Shown here: positions 1 to 9,618 of the stretch, in pieces | Layout of the letters: every line of letters begins with the position of its first letter | How positions within the stretch are numbered: the stretch's first letter is position 1 | Source: Tepidibacter mesophilus | GTDB taxonomy: Bacteria; Bacillota; Clostridia; Peptostreptococcales; Peptostreptococcaceae | DNA: 64,000 nt | Direction of reading: 5' to 3' | Assembly: GCF_002724055.1 (NCBI RefSeq) | Contig: NZ_BDQY01000002.1 | Location: 229,634 to 293,633 of the forward strand | Notes under the pieces: model-generated | Seen by the model: the letters and a program-made list of their open reading frames with translations, nothing else | What the model was told of the DNA's origin: nothing | Database searches by the model: none | Made by a program: the position numbers and the translations under genes

Positions 1-687
1 AATTTTGTCAGAAGCCAGGTAGAACTTGGAAGACAGGTTTATATAGTATGTCCTTTGGTTGAAGAATCAGAAGTAATAAAAGCAAAAGCGGCAGTTGATT
101 TAGTAGAAGAGTTAAAAACAGAACATTTTCCGGATTTAAAATTAGAGCTTTTACATGGAAAAATGAAAGCCTGTGATAAAGATGAAATAATGAAAAAATT
201 CAAAAATGGGGAAGTAGATATACTAGTATCAACAACGGTTATAGAGGTTGGAGTAAATGTTCCAAATGCTACACTAATGATCATAGAAAATGCCGAAAGA
301 TTTGGACTAGCGCAGTTACACCAACTAAGAGGAAGGGTTGGAAGAGGAGAACATAAATCTTTTTGTATACTTATATATGGATCAAAGAATGAAGTTACAT
401 TTGAGAGAATGAAAACAATGGAACAAACAACAGATGGGTTTAAAATATCTGAGAAGGATTTAGAAATAAGAGGACCTGGAGAATTTTTTGGGACAAGACA
501 ACATGGTCTTCCAGAACTAAAAATAGCTAATATATTTAAACATATAAAAATACTAAAAGAAGCACAAAAAGAAGCACAAAATATAATAAAAGAAGATGAA
601 AAGTTAAATCTTGATAAAAATAAAACACTAAAAAGAGAAATAATAAATAAATTTGAGGAAAAATTAAATGACATAACACTAAATTAA
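1..687 (+). CDS. recG: ATP-dependent DNA helicase RecG, C-terminal part (5' end outside window)
   Basis: The frame is open from base 1, so only the last 228 residues are visible. RecG is a superfamily 2 helicase that remodels stalled forks and Holliday junctions. Visible parts are the end of the second RecA-like domain with motif V (STTVIEVGVNVP), motif VI (QLRGRVGRGEHKS) and the RecG-specific wedge-coupling region GPGEFFGTRQHG. The reading ends at TAA 685-687, 14 bases before rsmD. The order recG-rsmD-coaD is common in Clostridia and suggests one transcript. Identification is firm; the N-terminal wedge domain cannot be judged. Confidence 0.95.
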   Translation, partial: NFVRSQVELGRQVYIVCPLVEESEVIKAKAAVDLVEELKTEHFPDLKLELLHGKMKACDKDEIMKKFKNGEVDILVSTTVIEVGVNVPNATLMIIENAERFGLAQLHQLRGRVGRGEHKSFCILIYGSKNEVTFERMKTMEQTTDGFKISEKDLEIRGPGEFFGTRQHGLPELKIANIFKHIKILKEAQKEAQNIIKEDEKLNLDKNKTLKREIINKFEEKLNDITLN

Positions 688-701
688 AAAGGAGAGTTAA
701 T

Positions 702-1256
702 ATGAGAGTTATTTCTGGAAGTGCTAGGGGATTAAAACTTAAATCTCCTAAAAACATGGATGTAAGACCTACTACTGATAGAGTTAAGGAATCGGTATTT
801 AATATTATAAGTGATAAAGTTATGGATAGCTTTGTTCTAGATCTATTTTCTGGAACGGGATCGCTTGGTATAGAAGCTTTATCAAGAGGATCTGAAAGAG
901 CTACATTTGTGGATGCAAGTAAATCTAGCATGGAAATAATAAAAGAAAACATACAAAAGGCTAGGGTCAATGATAAAAGTGAATTGATATTATCTGATAG
1001 TATAAGTGCTGTAAATAAATTAGGTGTTAGAAGAGATAAATTTGATATAATATTTATGGATCCACCATATTTAAAAAACTTTATAGAAAAAACATTAATA
1101 GAAATAAGTAAAAGAGAAATATTAGAAGAAGATGGAATAATAATAGTAGAACATGATATAAAGGATGAAGTAAAAGATAATATAGAAAAACTTCAAAAAT
1201 ACAGAGAAAAGAAATACGGAAACACAATGATTTCGTTTTTTGCTTGGGAGGATTAG
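702..1256 (+). CDS. rsmD: 16S rRNA (guanine966-N2)-methyltransferase RsmD
   Basis: The 184-residue length is typical of the family. The N-terminus [16 protein letters not shown] and RPTTDRVKE near residues 22-30 are family signatures. Motif I for SAM binding is [14 protein letters not shown] (about 47-60) and the catalytic DPPY motif is at 120-123. It methylates a guanine in 16S rRNA during 30S assembly. A GGAGAG ribosome site precedes ATG 702. The following coaD start lies just past the TAG, so the two are probably translationally coupled. Confidence 0.95.
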   Translation: MRVISGSARGLKLKSPKNMDVRPTTDRVKESVFNIISDKVMDSFVLDLFSGTGSLGIEALSRGSERATFVDASKSSMEIIKENIQKARVNDKSELILSDSISAVNKLGVRRDKFDIIFMDPPYLKNFIEKTLIEISKREILEEDGIIIVEHDIKDEVKDNIEKLQKYREKKYGNTMISFFAWED

Positions 1257-1261
1257 TTATA

Positions 1262-1750
1262 ATGAAAAAAATAGCAGTATATCCAGGTAGTTTTGATCCA
1301 ATAACTAATGGACATTTAGATATAATAAAAAGAGCATCTAAGCTATTTGATAAATTAATAGTAGCTGTTTTATATAATTCTAGTAAGAATTCTTTATTCA
1401 CATTTGAAGAAAGAGTAGAACTTATAAAAGAAGTTGTTAAAGATATAGATAATGTAGAGGTAGATAGTTTTACAGGTCTTTTAATAGATTATTGTAATGA
1501 TAAAAAGGTTAATGCTATAATAAGAGGATTAAGAGCTGTTTCTGATTTTGAATATGAGCTTCAAATGGCTCAAATGAATAGACAATTAAATCAAAATATA
1601 GAAACTGTTATACTTACAACTAGTACAAAATACTCTTTTATAAGCTCTTCTTTAATAAAAGAAGTAGGAAAATTTAGAGGAGATATATCGGAATTAGTTC
1701 CAAACAATGTATCAAAACAGGTATACAAAAAATTACATGGGGGGGATTAA
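1262..1750 (+). CDS. coaD: Phosphopantetheine adenylyltransferase
   Basis: Transfers AMP from ATP to 4'-phosphopantetheine, the penultimate step of coenzyme A synthesis. From ATG 1262 the protein has 162 residues. It carries the nucleotidyltransferase motif TNGH (15-18) and the ISSS motif (127-130). GGGAGG at 1247-1252 fits ATG 1262; an upstream in-frame start at 1244 would overlap this ribosome site and is not used. It lies between rsmD and a coiled-coil gene in one likely operon. Confidence 0.95.
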   Translation: MKKIAVYPGSFDPITNGHLDIIKRASKLFDKLIVAVLYNSSKNSLFTFEERVELIKEVVKDIDNVEVDSFTGLLIDYCNDKKVNAIIRGLRAVSDFEYELQMAQMNRQLNQNIETVILTTSTKYSFISSSLIKEVGKFRGDISELVPNNVSKQVYKKLHGGD

Positions 1751-1752
1751 TC

Positions 1753-2190
1753 TTGGAACTATTAAGACTAATAGAAGAAATAGAAGATTTAGTAGAGGAA
1801 AGTTCTGGAATTCCATTTGGGAATAAAGTTTTTGTAGACAAAAAACAGTTTTTAGAAATAATAAAAGAAATAAGACTTCAGCTACCTGATGAAATAAAAC
1901 AAGCAGAATGGATAAATACAGAAAGACAAAGGATACTAGCAGAAGCTCAACAAGAGGCAGATGCTATAGTTGAAAATACTAAGTCGTACATGCAAGAACA
2001 GGTTGAAGAAAGTGAAGTTATAAAAGAAGCTCAAAAACAAGCAGAAAAAATAATACAGCAGGCTCAAAGCACGTCTAAAGAAATAAGAAGAGGCGCAAAA
2101 GAATATGCGGATAATATACTTGGAAAAGTTCAATCAGATTTAGAAAATATAACCCAAGTAATAGCAGTTAATAGAGAAGAATTAAAATAG
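1753..2190 (+). CDS. Coiled-coil protein resembling ATP synthase subunit B/H
   Basis: A 145-residue, charged, Gln/Glu/Ala-rich protein that begins at TTG 1753, right after a GGGGGG ribosome site at the end of coaD. Residues about 55-140 form one long helix with heptad character, of the type often labelled ATPase or V-type subunit H-like in clostridial genomes next to coaD. There is no membrane segment and no catalytic motif. A DivIVA-like or scaffolding role is possible, but function is unknown. It is the last gene before a two-way terminator. Confidence 0.75.
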   Translation: MELLRLIEEIEDLVEESSGIPFGNKVFVDKKQFLEIIKEIRLQLPDEIKQAEWINTERQRILAEAQQEADAIVENTKSYMQEQVEESEVIKEAQKQAEKIIQQAQSTSKEIRRGAKEYADNILGKVQSDLENITQVIAVNREELK

Positions 2191-2213
2191 GGAATTATAT
2201 ATTATTTAACTAC

Positions 2214-2271
2214 AAAATGATGGTTATTAAAATATATCTAAATGAGTTAATATTTTAGTAACCATCATTTT
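2214..2271. terminator. Bidirectional terminator between convergent genes
   Basis: Two 22-base arms (2214-2235 and 2250-2271) pair with one G-U. They are bordered by A and T runs, so the hairpin can end transcripts from both the coaD cluster and ylbJ. Confidence 0.85.
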
Positions 2272-2296
2272 AAAATTAAGGAAATATATAATTTTG

Positions 2297-2336
2297 AATA
2301 TGTGAATCAATGTGTAACATTAGACGAATTTTTTTT
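2297..2336 (+). repeat. Degenerate copy of dispersed repeat family A
   Basis: The stretch ending TTAGACGAATTTTTTT resembles the right half of the repeats at 46325-46399 and 52268-52346 (TGAGTCAGTGCGTAGC followed by TAGACGAATTTTTT), with several A/G and C/T changes. It overlaps the last codons and stop of ylbJ on the other strand. Confidence 0.45.
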
Positions 2337-3515
2337 ATACCTATTACTAATATATGAAAGTATATATACTAATAAAATAAATACAAAAAATATATTATTA
2401 TTAAAAGGAATATTAGTAAAAAAATTATCAATGTATATATTATAATAAATAGAATTGTTAAAAGTTTGTATATCTAAACTGTTTTTAAATAAAGGATAAA
2501 GAAGAAAACAAAATAAAAATGAATTGACACCATGCAGAAATTTACCAAATATATAAATATGTATATTAACATCAGTGCTAGATAAAAAATTACAACATTG
2601 AGCAAGGATTGATATTCCGCTAAAGGATATTATGAATGTACAAAGGCAAATCTTAAATATTAAAGAAGGTCCACTCAATAACGATATATTATTACAACCT
2701 ATTGTTATCTCGAATAGCCCACTTATAAATGCTTGAATAACTTCAATTGATATATTAAATGGATGAAGAAATACAAATAATATAGAACTTATCAAATCTA
2801 TGAATTTTAATAAAATAAGTATTTTGAATAATACAGAAAATACTATAACGAATCCACATACTATTAATAGTGTGTTTATTCCATTTCTAACTGAATCTCC
2901 AAATATAGAATAAAATCCTTTTTCTTCATTTTCATAAAATAGTATTTTTTTTAACCTATTAAGTATGCTTGTGTTGTTATAAATTTTGATGTCTGATGAA
3001 GTATTGTAAAATCTAAATAAAATACCTATGCTCAATGCTCCTATATAGTGGCATAAAAGTATGAAGTAACCTATTTTGGCATTGTTAAACATACCTATTC
3101 CAACAGAACCCACTATGAATAATGGACCCGATGTAGAACAAAATGAGGCTAATCTTTGAGCTTCTATTTTTGATATTTCATTGTTGAGTCTAAGATTTGA
3201 TACAAGTTTTGAACCTATAGGGTATCCAGAGAGTATGGAAATAGCAAATATTAGTGAACTCTTGCCTGGTACATTAAAAAGTATCCGAGATGGCTTTTCT
3301 AAGAATACACCTAGAATATCTATAACTTTTAAATTTATTAATAGATTAGCTCCTATTAAAAAAGGAAGAAGTGAAGGAATTAATATATCAATACATATAT
3401 CCATTCCTACTTGTGCAGCCTCTATAGACTCTTTAGGAAACAAAACTATATTTATTATAAAAAATAAAACTATTATCCCTGGGAGTACAGATTTTAGTAA
3501 TCTTGAATTTTTCAT
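2307..3515 (-). CDS. ylbJ: Sporulation integral membrane protein YlbJ
   Basis: A 402-residue polytopic membrane protein with about eight hydrophobic segments. Recognisable YlbJ stretches include PSLLPFLIGANLL and LSGYPIGSKLVSNL. In Bacillus, YlbJ is made in the mother cell and is needed for spore cortex; it belongs to the nucleoside-recognition/Gate family. GGAGGCG precedes the ATG. The C-terminal residues are encoded inside a degenerate dispersed repeat. Location next to coaD matches many Clostridia. The exact sigma factor is not clear from the upstream bases. Confidence 0.9.
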   Translation of the reverse strand: MKNSRLLKSVLPGIIVLFFIINIVLFPKESIEAAQVGMDICIDILIPSLLPFLIGANLLINLKVIDILGVFLEKPSRILFNVPGKSSLIFAISILSGYPIGSKLVSNLRLNNEISKIEAQRLASFCSTSGPLFIVGSVGIGMFNNAKIGYFILLCHYIGALSIGILFRFYNTSSDIKIYNNTSILNRLKKILFYENEEKGFYSIFGDSVRNGINTLLIVCGFVIVFSVLFKILILLKFIDLISSILFVFLHPFNISIEVIQAFISGLFEITIGCNNISLLSGPSLIFKICLCTFIISFSGISILAQCCNFLSSTDVNIHIYIFGKFLHGVNSFLFCFLLYPLFKNSLDIQTFNNSIYYNIYIDNFFTNIPFNNNIFFVFILLVYILSYISNRYKKNSSNVTH

Positions 3516-3704
3516 ATAAACGCCTCCAAAACATTAATCTAAGATAATTATATTAAAGTATTTGTTTATGTATGAATTTAAAATAAAGTTAAAATTAAGA
3601 TGATTTTGTCAAAAAATAATAGTTTAACTAATGAAGTATGATATAATTATAAGAAAAAAGATATATTTATATATAAATACATCTTTGTAAAGAGGTGACA
3701 ATAT

Positions 3705-4163
3705 ATGGGTTCGAAAGTTATAAATCATTTTTTAAATTCGGTTTTAGACATAATGCCTCAATTAGGATTTAGCAATATACAAAAAAAAGATATTTTAGTT
3801 AAGGAAAGCAGTATTAAGGTACACGGTGTAATGTTGAATCTAGGCGTTGTGGGAGATATAAAAGGAAATGTAATTTATAATATGAGTGAAAATGATGCAA
3901 AAAAGATAGCTTCTAAGATGATGATGGGAATGCCGGTATTAGAATTTGACAATATGGCTCAAAGTGCTATATCTGAATTATCTAATATGCTTACAGCAAA
4001 GGCTAGTATAAATCTTGAAAAAGAAGGAATAAATACTAATATATCTACACCTACATTAACTTATGGAAGTGAATTTGAAGTTAAGACTAATACGGATAAA
4101 ATAGTATCTAGTGAAGTTTTAGTAGATGATATATCTATTAAAGTCAATATTGCTTTTGAGTAA
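3705..4163 (+). CDS. cheX: CheX-type chemotaxis phosphatase
   Basis: A 152-residue protein of the CheC/CheX/FliY phosphatase superfamily. The helix SAISELSNM has the E-x2-N signature (E91, N94) used to hydrolyse CheY phosphate. The N-terminal block with HGVMLNLGVVGDIKG is typical of CheX. It starts at ATG 3705 behind GAGGTG and stands alone, with no other chemotaxis gene near it, between a sporulation gene and a regulator. The substrate response regulator must be encoded elsewhere. Confidence 0.85.
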   Translation: MGSKVINHFLNSVLDIMPQLGFSNIQKKDILVKESSIKVHGVMLNLGVVGDIKGNVIYNMSENDAKKIASKMMMGMPVLEFDNMAQSAISELSNMLTAKASINLEKEGINTNISTPTLTYGSEFEVKTNTDKIVSSEVLVDDISIKVNIAFE

Positions 4164-4167
4164 ACAA

Positions 4168-4206
4168 GAAGCAGCTAACATAAATTGTTAGGTGTTTTCT
4201 TTTTAG
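4168..4206 (+). terminator. Rho-independent terminator of cheX
   Basis: An imperfect hairpin with core CTAACA / TGTTAG and a small loop is followed by TTTTCTTTTT, 5 bases after the cheX stop. Confidence 0.7.
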
Positions 4207-4357
4207 ATATAAAATTAAGATTTTATTTGATTTTAGAAAGTATTGATTTGGATATATTTAAAAATGAAGACTTTTCCATGGGTAATATGATATAATTTTA
4301 AAAAATATACTTATATACATTAATTTAACATTTGAAATAAAAGAATAGAAAGAGGTT

Positions 4358-4972
4358 ATGAGTGTGATGTTAACAAAAGTAAATGAAGATATACAAAAAA
4401 CTTGTGAAAATATATCGAAGTTACTAGATGTTGAGGTTACTTTAGTTGACTCTAATTTAGTTAGAATAGCTGGAACTGGAGAATTTAAACAAAAAATCGG
4501 TACCAGTATAGATAAAAATTCTATATACTCTCATGTTTTGGAAACTGGAGAAGTATACATTATGGATGAAAAATATGATAGTGAAAAATGTGTACAATGC
4601 AATCAAAGATATTACTGTAAAGAAATTGCAGATATATGTTGTCCTATTCAAATTGATGATGTTGTAATAGGAGTAATAGGGCTTGTAGCTTTTGATGAAA
4701 ATCAAAGAAACATGATGCTTTTAAAAAAGAGTGAGCTAATGCTTTTTATATCAAATATAGCTGATTTGATGTCTTTAAAACTTAAGGGAATAGATAATGT
4801 TGATTATCAAAATGATAAAATAAGTTCTTTTGAAGAGCTAGAAAAAAAAGAAATTTTAAAAGCTATAAAAAAGTATGGAAACAATACAGATGGAATGAAA
4901 AAAACAGCAGATGCTTTGAATATAGGGATAGCTACTCTTTATAGAAAAATAAAAAAGTATGATATAAAGTAA
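4358..4972 (+). CDS. GAF-like sensor with Fis-type helix-turn-helix, no AAA+ domain
   Basis: A 204-residue protein. Residues about 8-145 form a GAF/PAS-like sensor with a cysteine group: C78, C81, C87, C94 and C95. Residues about 157-203 form a Fis-type helix-turn-helix ending NIGIATLYRKIKKYDIK. This is the layout of sigma-54-dependent enhancer-binding regulators of Clostridia with the central ATPase missing, so it cannot activate sigma-54 by itself. The cysteines could bind a metal or Fe-S cluster or sense redox state (inference). The start is uncertain: the AGAGG ribosome site sits only 2 bases before ATG 4358, so GTG 4364 or ATG 4367 are good alternatives. It could control the permease downstream. 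Confidence 0.8.
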   Translation: MSVMLTKVNEDIQKTCENISKLLDVEVTLVDSNLVRIAGTGEFKQKIGTSIDKNSIYSHVLETGEVYIMDEKYDSEKCVQCNQRYYCKEIADICCPIQIDDVVIGVIGLVAFDENQRNMMLLKKSELMLFISNIADLMSLKLKGIDNVDYQNDKISSFEELEKKEILKAIKKYGNNTDGMKKTADALNIGIATLYRKIKKYDIK

Positions 4973-5150
4973 AAAATTAAATCCGATTCAAAAGCTGTGA
5001 AATTCTTATTTTTCAGATAAAATAATTAATGTACAGTTTATATAGAAAATGAAGTTCATAAATGAATATATACTTGTACTTAAGGACAAAATTAGTAATA
5101 AGTATATTATTATGGATTTAATTATTCAAATAAACTGGAGGAATAAAATT

Positions 5151-6251
5151 TTGAACAAAGATGTTTTATCTGAAAAACAAGGCATATTTATAATTATATT
5201 GTTTTTAATAGCTACATCTACAAATATAATAACAGGTTCAAGTGGGAAAAATGATTTGTGGATGGTTATAATACTAGGATTTTTAGCTACTTTACCAATA
5301 GCTATGATATGTGCTAGGTTATGTGATCTATTTCCTGGGAAAGACTTATACGATATATCATTAATTTGCTATGGAAAAACTTTCGGAAAGTTTATGATAT
5401 TCATATATATAATCTACTGTATTCATGTAGAATTATACGTTATATTAGATTATGCTTTTTTTGTTAATATAGTTGCGGCTTCAGATACTCCTAAGATAGT
5501 ATCAGTTATAATACTTATGTTATTAGGAAACTGGATTATAAGATATAAAAATGAAATATTAGCCAATTGGTCTAAATTTTTTTTTATATTTTTTATATTT
5601 TATATATTCTTAGGTATAGCTTTTATGATTCCTGATATGAATGTACAAAATCTATTCCCTGTACTTTATAACGGAGTAGGTCCTATTATAAAGGCTACTT
5701 TTGGAGTTGTTTCATTTCCATTTGCTCAAATAATAGTGTTTACCATATATTGTTCTGGATTTGAAAAAAATGCATCGGCATGGAAAATATATATTATAAG
5801 TTTAGCAGTCGGTGCACTTCTTATATTGATGAATTCTGTTGCTGGACTTATGGTTTTGGGTGCTGATGGTATAAATTCTACATATTTTTCTTCTTATGAT
5901 GCATTTGCTAGAATTAATATAGGTAATTTTATTCAACGATTTGAAAGTTTATCAGCCATTATATATACATTAGGAGTTTTTATGAAATCTAGTATATATT
6001 TATTATGTATTACAAAAGGTATTGGGAAGTTGTTTGATTTTGAAGAATACAATTTTATAACTACTTTATCATGTTTGATTATAATCAATATGTCTAACAT
6101 TTTACACAAAAATGTAGAGGATAATTTCCATTGGATTTTCAATATATTTCCTTATTATTCATTTTTGTTTCAGGGAATACTGCCTATTTTTATATGGGTA
6201 AGTGCTGAAATTTATATGAAACTTAAGAGTTCTAATACTCGACTTTCTTAA
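5151..6251 (+). CDS. GerAB-type spore germination permease, first copy
   Basis: A 366-residue protein of the spore permease family (GerAB/GerKB, APC superfamily), with ten or so hydrophobic segments. GerAB subunits bind germinant in the inner spore membrane, normally with GerAA and GerAC. The start chosen is TTG 5151, 8 bases after CTGGAGGA and giving an N-terminus (NKDVLSEKQGI) that aligns with the two paralogues at the window end. An ATG at 5049 would add 34 non-conserved residues. No gerA or gerC partner lies nearby, so it is an orphan subunit or has a different transport role. Confidence 0.85.
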   Translation: MNKDVLSEKQGIFIIILFLIATSTNIITGSSGKNDLWMVIILGFLATLPIAMICARLCDLFPGKDLYDISLICYGKTFGKFMIFIYIIYCIHVELYVILDYAFFVNIVAASDTPKIVSVIILMLLGNWIIRYKNEILANWSKFFFIFFIFYIFLGIAFMIPDMNVQNLFPVLYNGVGPIIKATFGVVSFPFAQIIVFTIYCSGFEKNASAWKIYIISLAVGALLILMNSVAGLMVLGADGINSTYFSSYDAFARINIGNFIQRFESLSAIIYTLGVFMKSSIYLLCITKGIGKLFDFEEYNFITTLSCLIIINMSNILHKNVEDNFHWIFNIFPYYSFLFQGILPIFIWVSAEIYMKLKSSNTRLS

Positions 6252-6350
6252 CTTTCTATAATTTCTGAATATAGTTTATCAATAAGGGTATTTTAAGTAG
6301 TTAGAAATACAGTATGGAATAAAAATCCTATCTGAATTAAGTTTCGTTTG

Positions 6351-6378
6351 AAAAAAGACTATGGATCATAGTCTTTTT
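6351..6378. terminator. Rho-independent terminator
   Basis: Perfect hairpin AAAAAAGACTATG / CATAGTCTTTTTT with a 3-base loop, about 100 bases past the permease stop. Confidence 0.85.
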
Positions 6379-6492
6379 TACATCTTGCTGTATAAATATT
6401 AATAAGCGGATAAAAGTATCAATTATACTAAGTGACGAAGTGTATAAAAAATTTGATGGATATATGAATTTGGATTAGAAAGGAACAGTATT

Positions 6493-8667
6493 ATGAAAAA
6501 AGTATTGGTTTTGGCTGAAAAACCTTCGGTAGGAAGAGATATAGCCAGAGTTTTAAATTGTAATTTAGATAAAAATGGATATATAGAAGGTGAAAAATAC
6601 ATTATAACATGGGCCTTTGGACATTTAGTTACATTAGCGGCGCCTGAAAATTATGATGAAAAATATAAGTCTTGGAAAATGGAAGATCTACCTATGCTTC
6701 CTGAACGATTAAAGTTAGTTACTATAAATAAAACACATAGACAATTTAATACAGTAAAAGAACAGATGAATAGAGAAGATGTAGGTGAAATAGTAATTGC
6801 TACTGATGCAGGTCGTGAAGGTGAGTTGGTAGCAAGATGGATAATAGAAAAAACACATGTAAAAAAAAGAATAAAGAGACTCTGGATATCATCTGTTACA
6901 GATAAAGCTATAAAAGAAGGTTTTAATAATTTGAAACCTGGAAAAGATTATGAGAACCTTTATAAAAGTGCAACAGCACGTGCAGAATCAGATTGGATTG
7001 TGGGAATTAATGCAACTCGAGCATTGACATGTAAATACAATTCGTCTCTTTCTTGTGGAAGAGTTCAAACTCCTACTCTTTTTATGATATTAAATAGAGA
7101 GAACGAAATACAAAGTTTCAAATCTAAGGATTTTTATGGAATAAAAGCTTTTATAAACGATGTGGAATTTATATGGCAAGATAAAAAAACTAAAAATGCT
7201 AGTGTTTTTGATAAATCAAAATGTGACAATGTAATAAATAATATTAATAACAAAAAAGCTAGAGTTGTAGATATAATAAAGAAAAAGAAAAAAATATTTG
7301 CTCCTGGTCTTTATAATTTAACAGACCTTCAAGCTGATGCAAATAAGATTTATTCTTATTCAGCTAAAGAAACATTATCTATAATGCAAAGATTATATGA
7401 ACAACATAAATTATTAACATATCCAAGAACAGATTCAAGATATATATCAGAAGATATCGTAGATACTTTAAAAGATAGAGTTATGGCTTGTAGAGTAGAA
7501 AAGTATTCAAAAGTAGCTTTTAACATTTTGAAAAAAGAAATTAAAATAAATAAAACGTTTGTAGATGATTCTAAGGTTTCGGATCACCATGCTATTATTC
7601 CAACAGAAGAGTCTAGTGGATTTGCTTCATTGACTGACAAAGAGTTTAAAATATATGATTTGGTTGTAAAGCGCTTTTTAGCTGTATTAAACAATCCTTT
7701 TGAATACGAAAGCATAACTATACAAATTGAAATAGGACAAGAAGTATTTACATCTAAAACTAAAAAAATATTATCTTTAGGCTGGAAAAAGGTGTATGAA
7801 GATATAGAGACTGATGGTAGTATAGTTAATAATTTGTTAAGTAATTTAAGCATAGGGGATGAGTTTGGTATATCTAATATACATCAAACTAAAGGTCACA
7901 CTAATCCTCCTTCAAGATTTGATGAGGGAAGCTTACTTATTGCCATGGAGAATCCTAAAAAATATATGTCCAATGAAAATAAAGAATTAATACAGACTAT
8001 AGAAGAAACTGGCGGACTTGGAACTGTTGCTACAAGAGCTGATATTATAGAAAAATTATATAATAAATTTTTGATTGAAAAAAGAGGTAGATACATACAT
8101 ATAACATCAAAGGGAGAGCAACTTTTGAATCTTGTTCCAGATGATTTGAAATCACCGCTATTAACCGCTAAATGGGAACAAAAGCTCGATCTTATAAGTA
8201 AAGGTAAATTAAAAAAAGATGATTTTACCAATGAAATGAGAAGTTATACAAATCTTATAGTTGAGGATATAAAAAATAGTGATCAAAAATTTAAGCATGA
8301 AAATTTGACTAAAAATAAGTGCCCTGAATGCGGTAAATATATGTTAGAAATTAACTCGAAAAATGGGAAAATACTTATATGTCAAGATAGAGAATGTGGA
8401 TATAGACAGAATGTATCTAAAAAGACTAATGCAAGATGTCCTAACTGTTTTAAAAAATTAGAACTTAAAGGCCAAGGTGAATCTAAAATATTTGTATGCA
8501 AATGTGGTCATAAAGAAAAATTATCAAGGTTCAATGAAAGAAAGAAAACGCAAGGTAAGAAGGTAAATAAAAAAGATGTGAATAAATATTTAAAGAAACA
8601 AAAAACAGAAAATGAACAAGGTCTAAATTCTGCATTAGCAGAAGCTTTGGCTAAATTTAAGAAATAA
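6493..8667 (+). CDS. topB: DNA topoisomerase III
   Basis: A 724-residue type IA topoisomerase that relaxes and decatenates DNA. Toprim signature TDAGREGE lies at 104-111 and the catalytic tyrosine is Y310 in LLTYPRTDSR. SCGRVQTPTL at about 187-196 is also conserved. The C-terminus has two zinc-ribbon-like units, starting with CPEC at 610 and CPNC at 649, followed by a basic tail. It begins at ATG 6493 behind GAAAGGA. The next gene, cvfB, starts 20 bases later and is probably cotranscribed. Confidence 0.95.
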   Translation: MKKVLVLAEKPSVGRDIARVLNCNLDKNGYIEGEKYIITWAFGHLVTLAAPENYDEKYKSWKMEDLPMLPERLKLVTINKTHRQFNTVKEQMNREDVGEIVIATDAGREGELVARWIIEKTHVKKRIKRLWISSVTDKAIKEGFNNLKPGKDYENLYKSATARAESDWIVGINATRALTCKYNSSLSCGRVQTPTLFMILNRENEIQSFKSKDFYGIKAFINDVEFIWQDKKTKNASVFDKSKCDNVINNINNKKARVVDIIKKKKKIFAPGLYNLTDLQADANKIYSYSAKETLSIMQRLYEQHKLLTYPRTDSRYISEDIVDTLKDRVMACRVEKYSKVAFNILKKEIKINKTFVDDSKVSDHHAIIPTEESSGFASLTDKEFKIYDLVVKRFLAVLNNPFEYESITIQIEIGQEVFTSKTKKILSLGWKKVYEDIETDGSIVNNLLSNLSIGDEFGISNIHQTKGHTNPPSRFDEGSLLIAMENPKKYMSNENKELIQTIEETGGLGTVATRADIIEKLYNKFLIEKRGRYIHITSKGEQLLNLVPDDLKSPLLTAKWEQKLDLISKGKLKKDDFTNEMRSYTNLIVEDIKNSDQKFKHENLTKNKCPECGKYMLEINSKNGKILICQDRECGYRQNVSKKTNARCPNCFKKLELKGQGESKIFVCKCGHKEKLSRFNERKKTQGKKVNKKDVNKYLKKQKTENEQGLNSALAEALAKFKK

Positions 8668-8686
8668 TATATAAAGGAGAGAATAA

Positions 8687-9517
8687 ATGTTTAAATTAGG
8701 AGATTTTAATGAATTAGAAGTAGTAAAAGAAAGAGAATTTGGATTCTTTTTGGATTCTGAAGTTGGAGAGATTCTTCTACCTACAAAGTACGTTCCTGAA
8801 GACTTAAAAGTTGGGGATAAGATAAATGTATTTGTATATAAAGATTCTGAGGATAGATATGTAGCTACTACAATTACTCCAAAGGCTAGGGTAGGAGATA
8901 TAGCTTTTTTGGAAGTTAAAGATATCAATCAATATGGAGCATTTGTTGATTGGGGATTGGAAAAAGATTTATTAATACCATATAGTCAGCAAAAAGAAAC
9001 ATTGAAGAAAAATAGAAAGTATATTGTTAGCATATATATAGATGACGTGAGTAATAGAATAATAGCAAGTCAAAAAATAAATAGATATATAGAACAGGAA
9101 GATATAGAACTTACAGAAGGTCAGGAAGTAGATTTGATGATATATGAATTTACAGATATGGGTATAAAAGTTATAATAAATGGAAAATATTTTGGCCTTT
9201 TATACAATAATGAGGTATACAAAAATTTAAAAATTGGAGATATCACAAAGGGTTGTGTAAAGAAAATCAGAGAAGATAATAAGATAGATGTTACTATCAG
9301 AAAAAAAATAAATACTGAAATAGACGAAGCAAAAGCTAAGATAATGGATGAATTGGAAAAATATGATGGAGTTTTATACTTAACTGATAAGTCATCTCCT
9401 GAACATATAAAAAATAGCTTAGAAATGAGTAAGGGAATGTTTAAAAAGGCTTTAGGGGGGCTTTATAAGGATGGGTTAGTTAATCTTACTAGTGAAGCTA
9501 CATATTTAAAAAAATAA
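8687..9517 (+). CDS. cvfB: S1-domain RNA-binding protein, CvfB/YitL family
   Basis: A 276-residue protein made of several S1-like OB folds (about 1-60, 62-130, 135-205) and a C-terminal winged helix (about 210-276, including GMFKKALGGLYKDGLV). This is the layout of CvfB, known in Staphylococcus as a virulence and RNA-metabolism regulator. It has a strong AAAGGAGAG ribosome site 20 bases after topB and a terminator directly after its stop. The RNA target is unknown. Confidence 0.9.
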   Translation: MFKLGDFNELEVVKEREFGFFLDSEVGEILLPTKYVPEDLKVGDKINVFVYKDSEDRYVATTITPKARVGDIAFLEVKDINQYGAFVDWGLEKDLLIPYSQQKETLKKNRKYIVSIYIDDVSNRIIASQKINRYIEQEDIELTEGQEVDLMIYEFTDMGIKVIINGKYFGLLYNNEVYKNLKIGDITKGCVKKIREDNKIDVTIRKKINTEIDEAKAKIMDELEKYDGVLYLTDKSSPEHIKNSLEMSKGMFKKALGGLYKDGLVNLTSEATYLKK

Positions 9518-9528
9518 ATTAAAGTGAA

Positions 9529-9563
9529 AATCCTGTTGTATAATATAACAGGATTCTTTTTTT
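9529..9563 (+). terminator. Rho-independent terminator of topB-cvfB
   Basis: Hairpin AATCCTGTTGTA / TATAACAGGATT followed by CTTTTTTTT. Confidence 0.9.
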
Positions 9564-9618
9564 CGTAAAATATATGTTATAATACAATATATTATTGGTA
9601 GTAAAGGGATGATTGATT

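Noticed and set aside
536..970. Long open frame on the minus strand opposite recG and rsmD
   Set aside because: It is the complement of two well-identified genes, rich in Leu and Phe as expected for antisense of AT-rich coding DNA, with no ribosome site.
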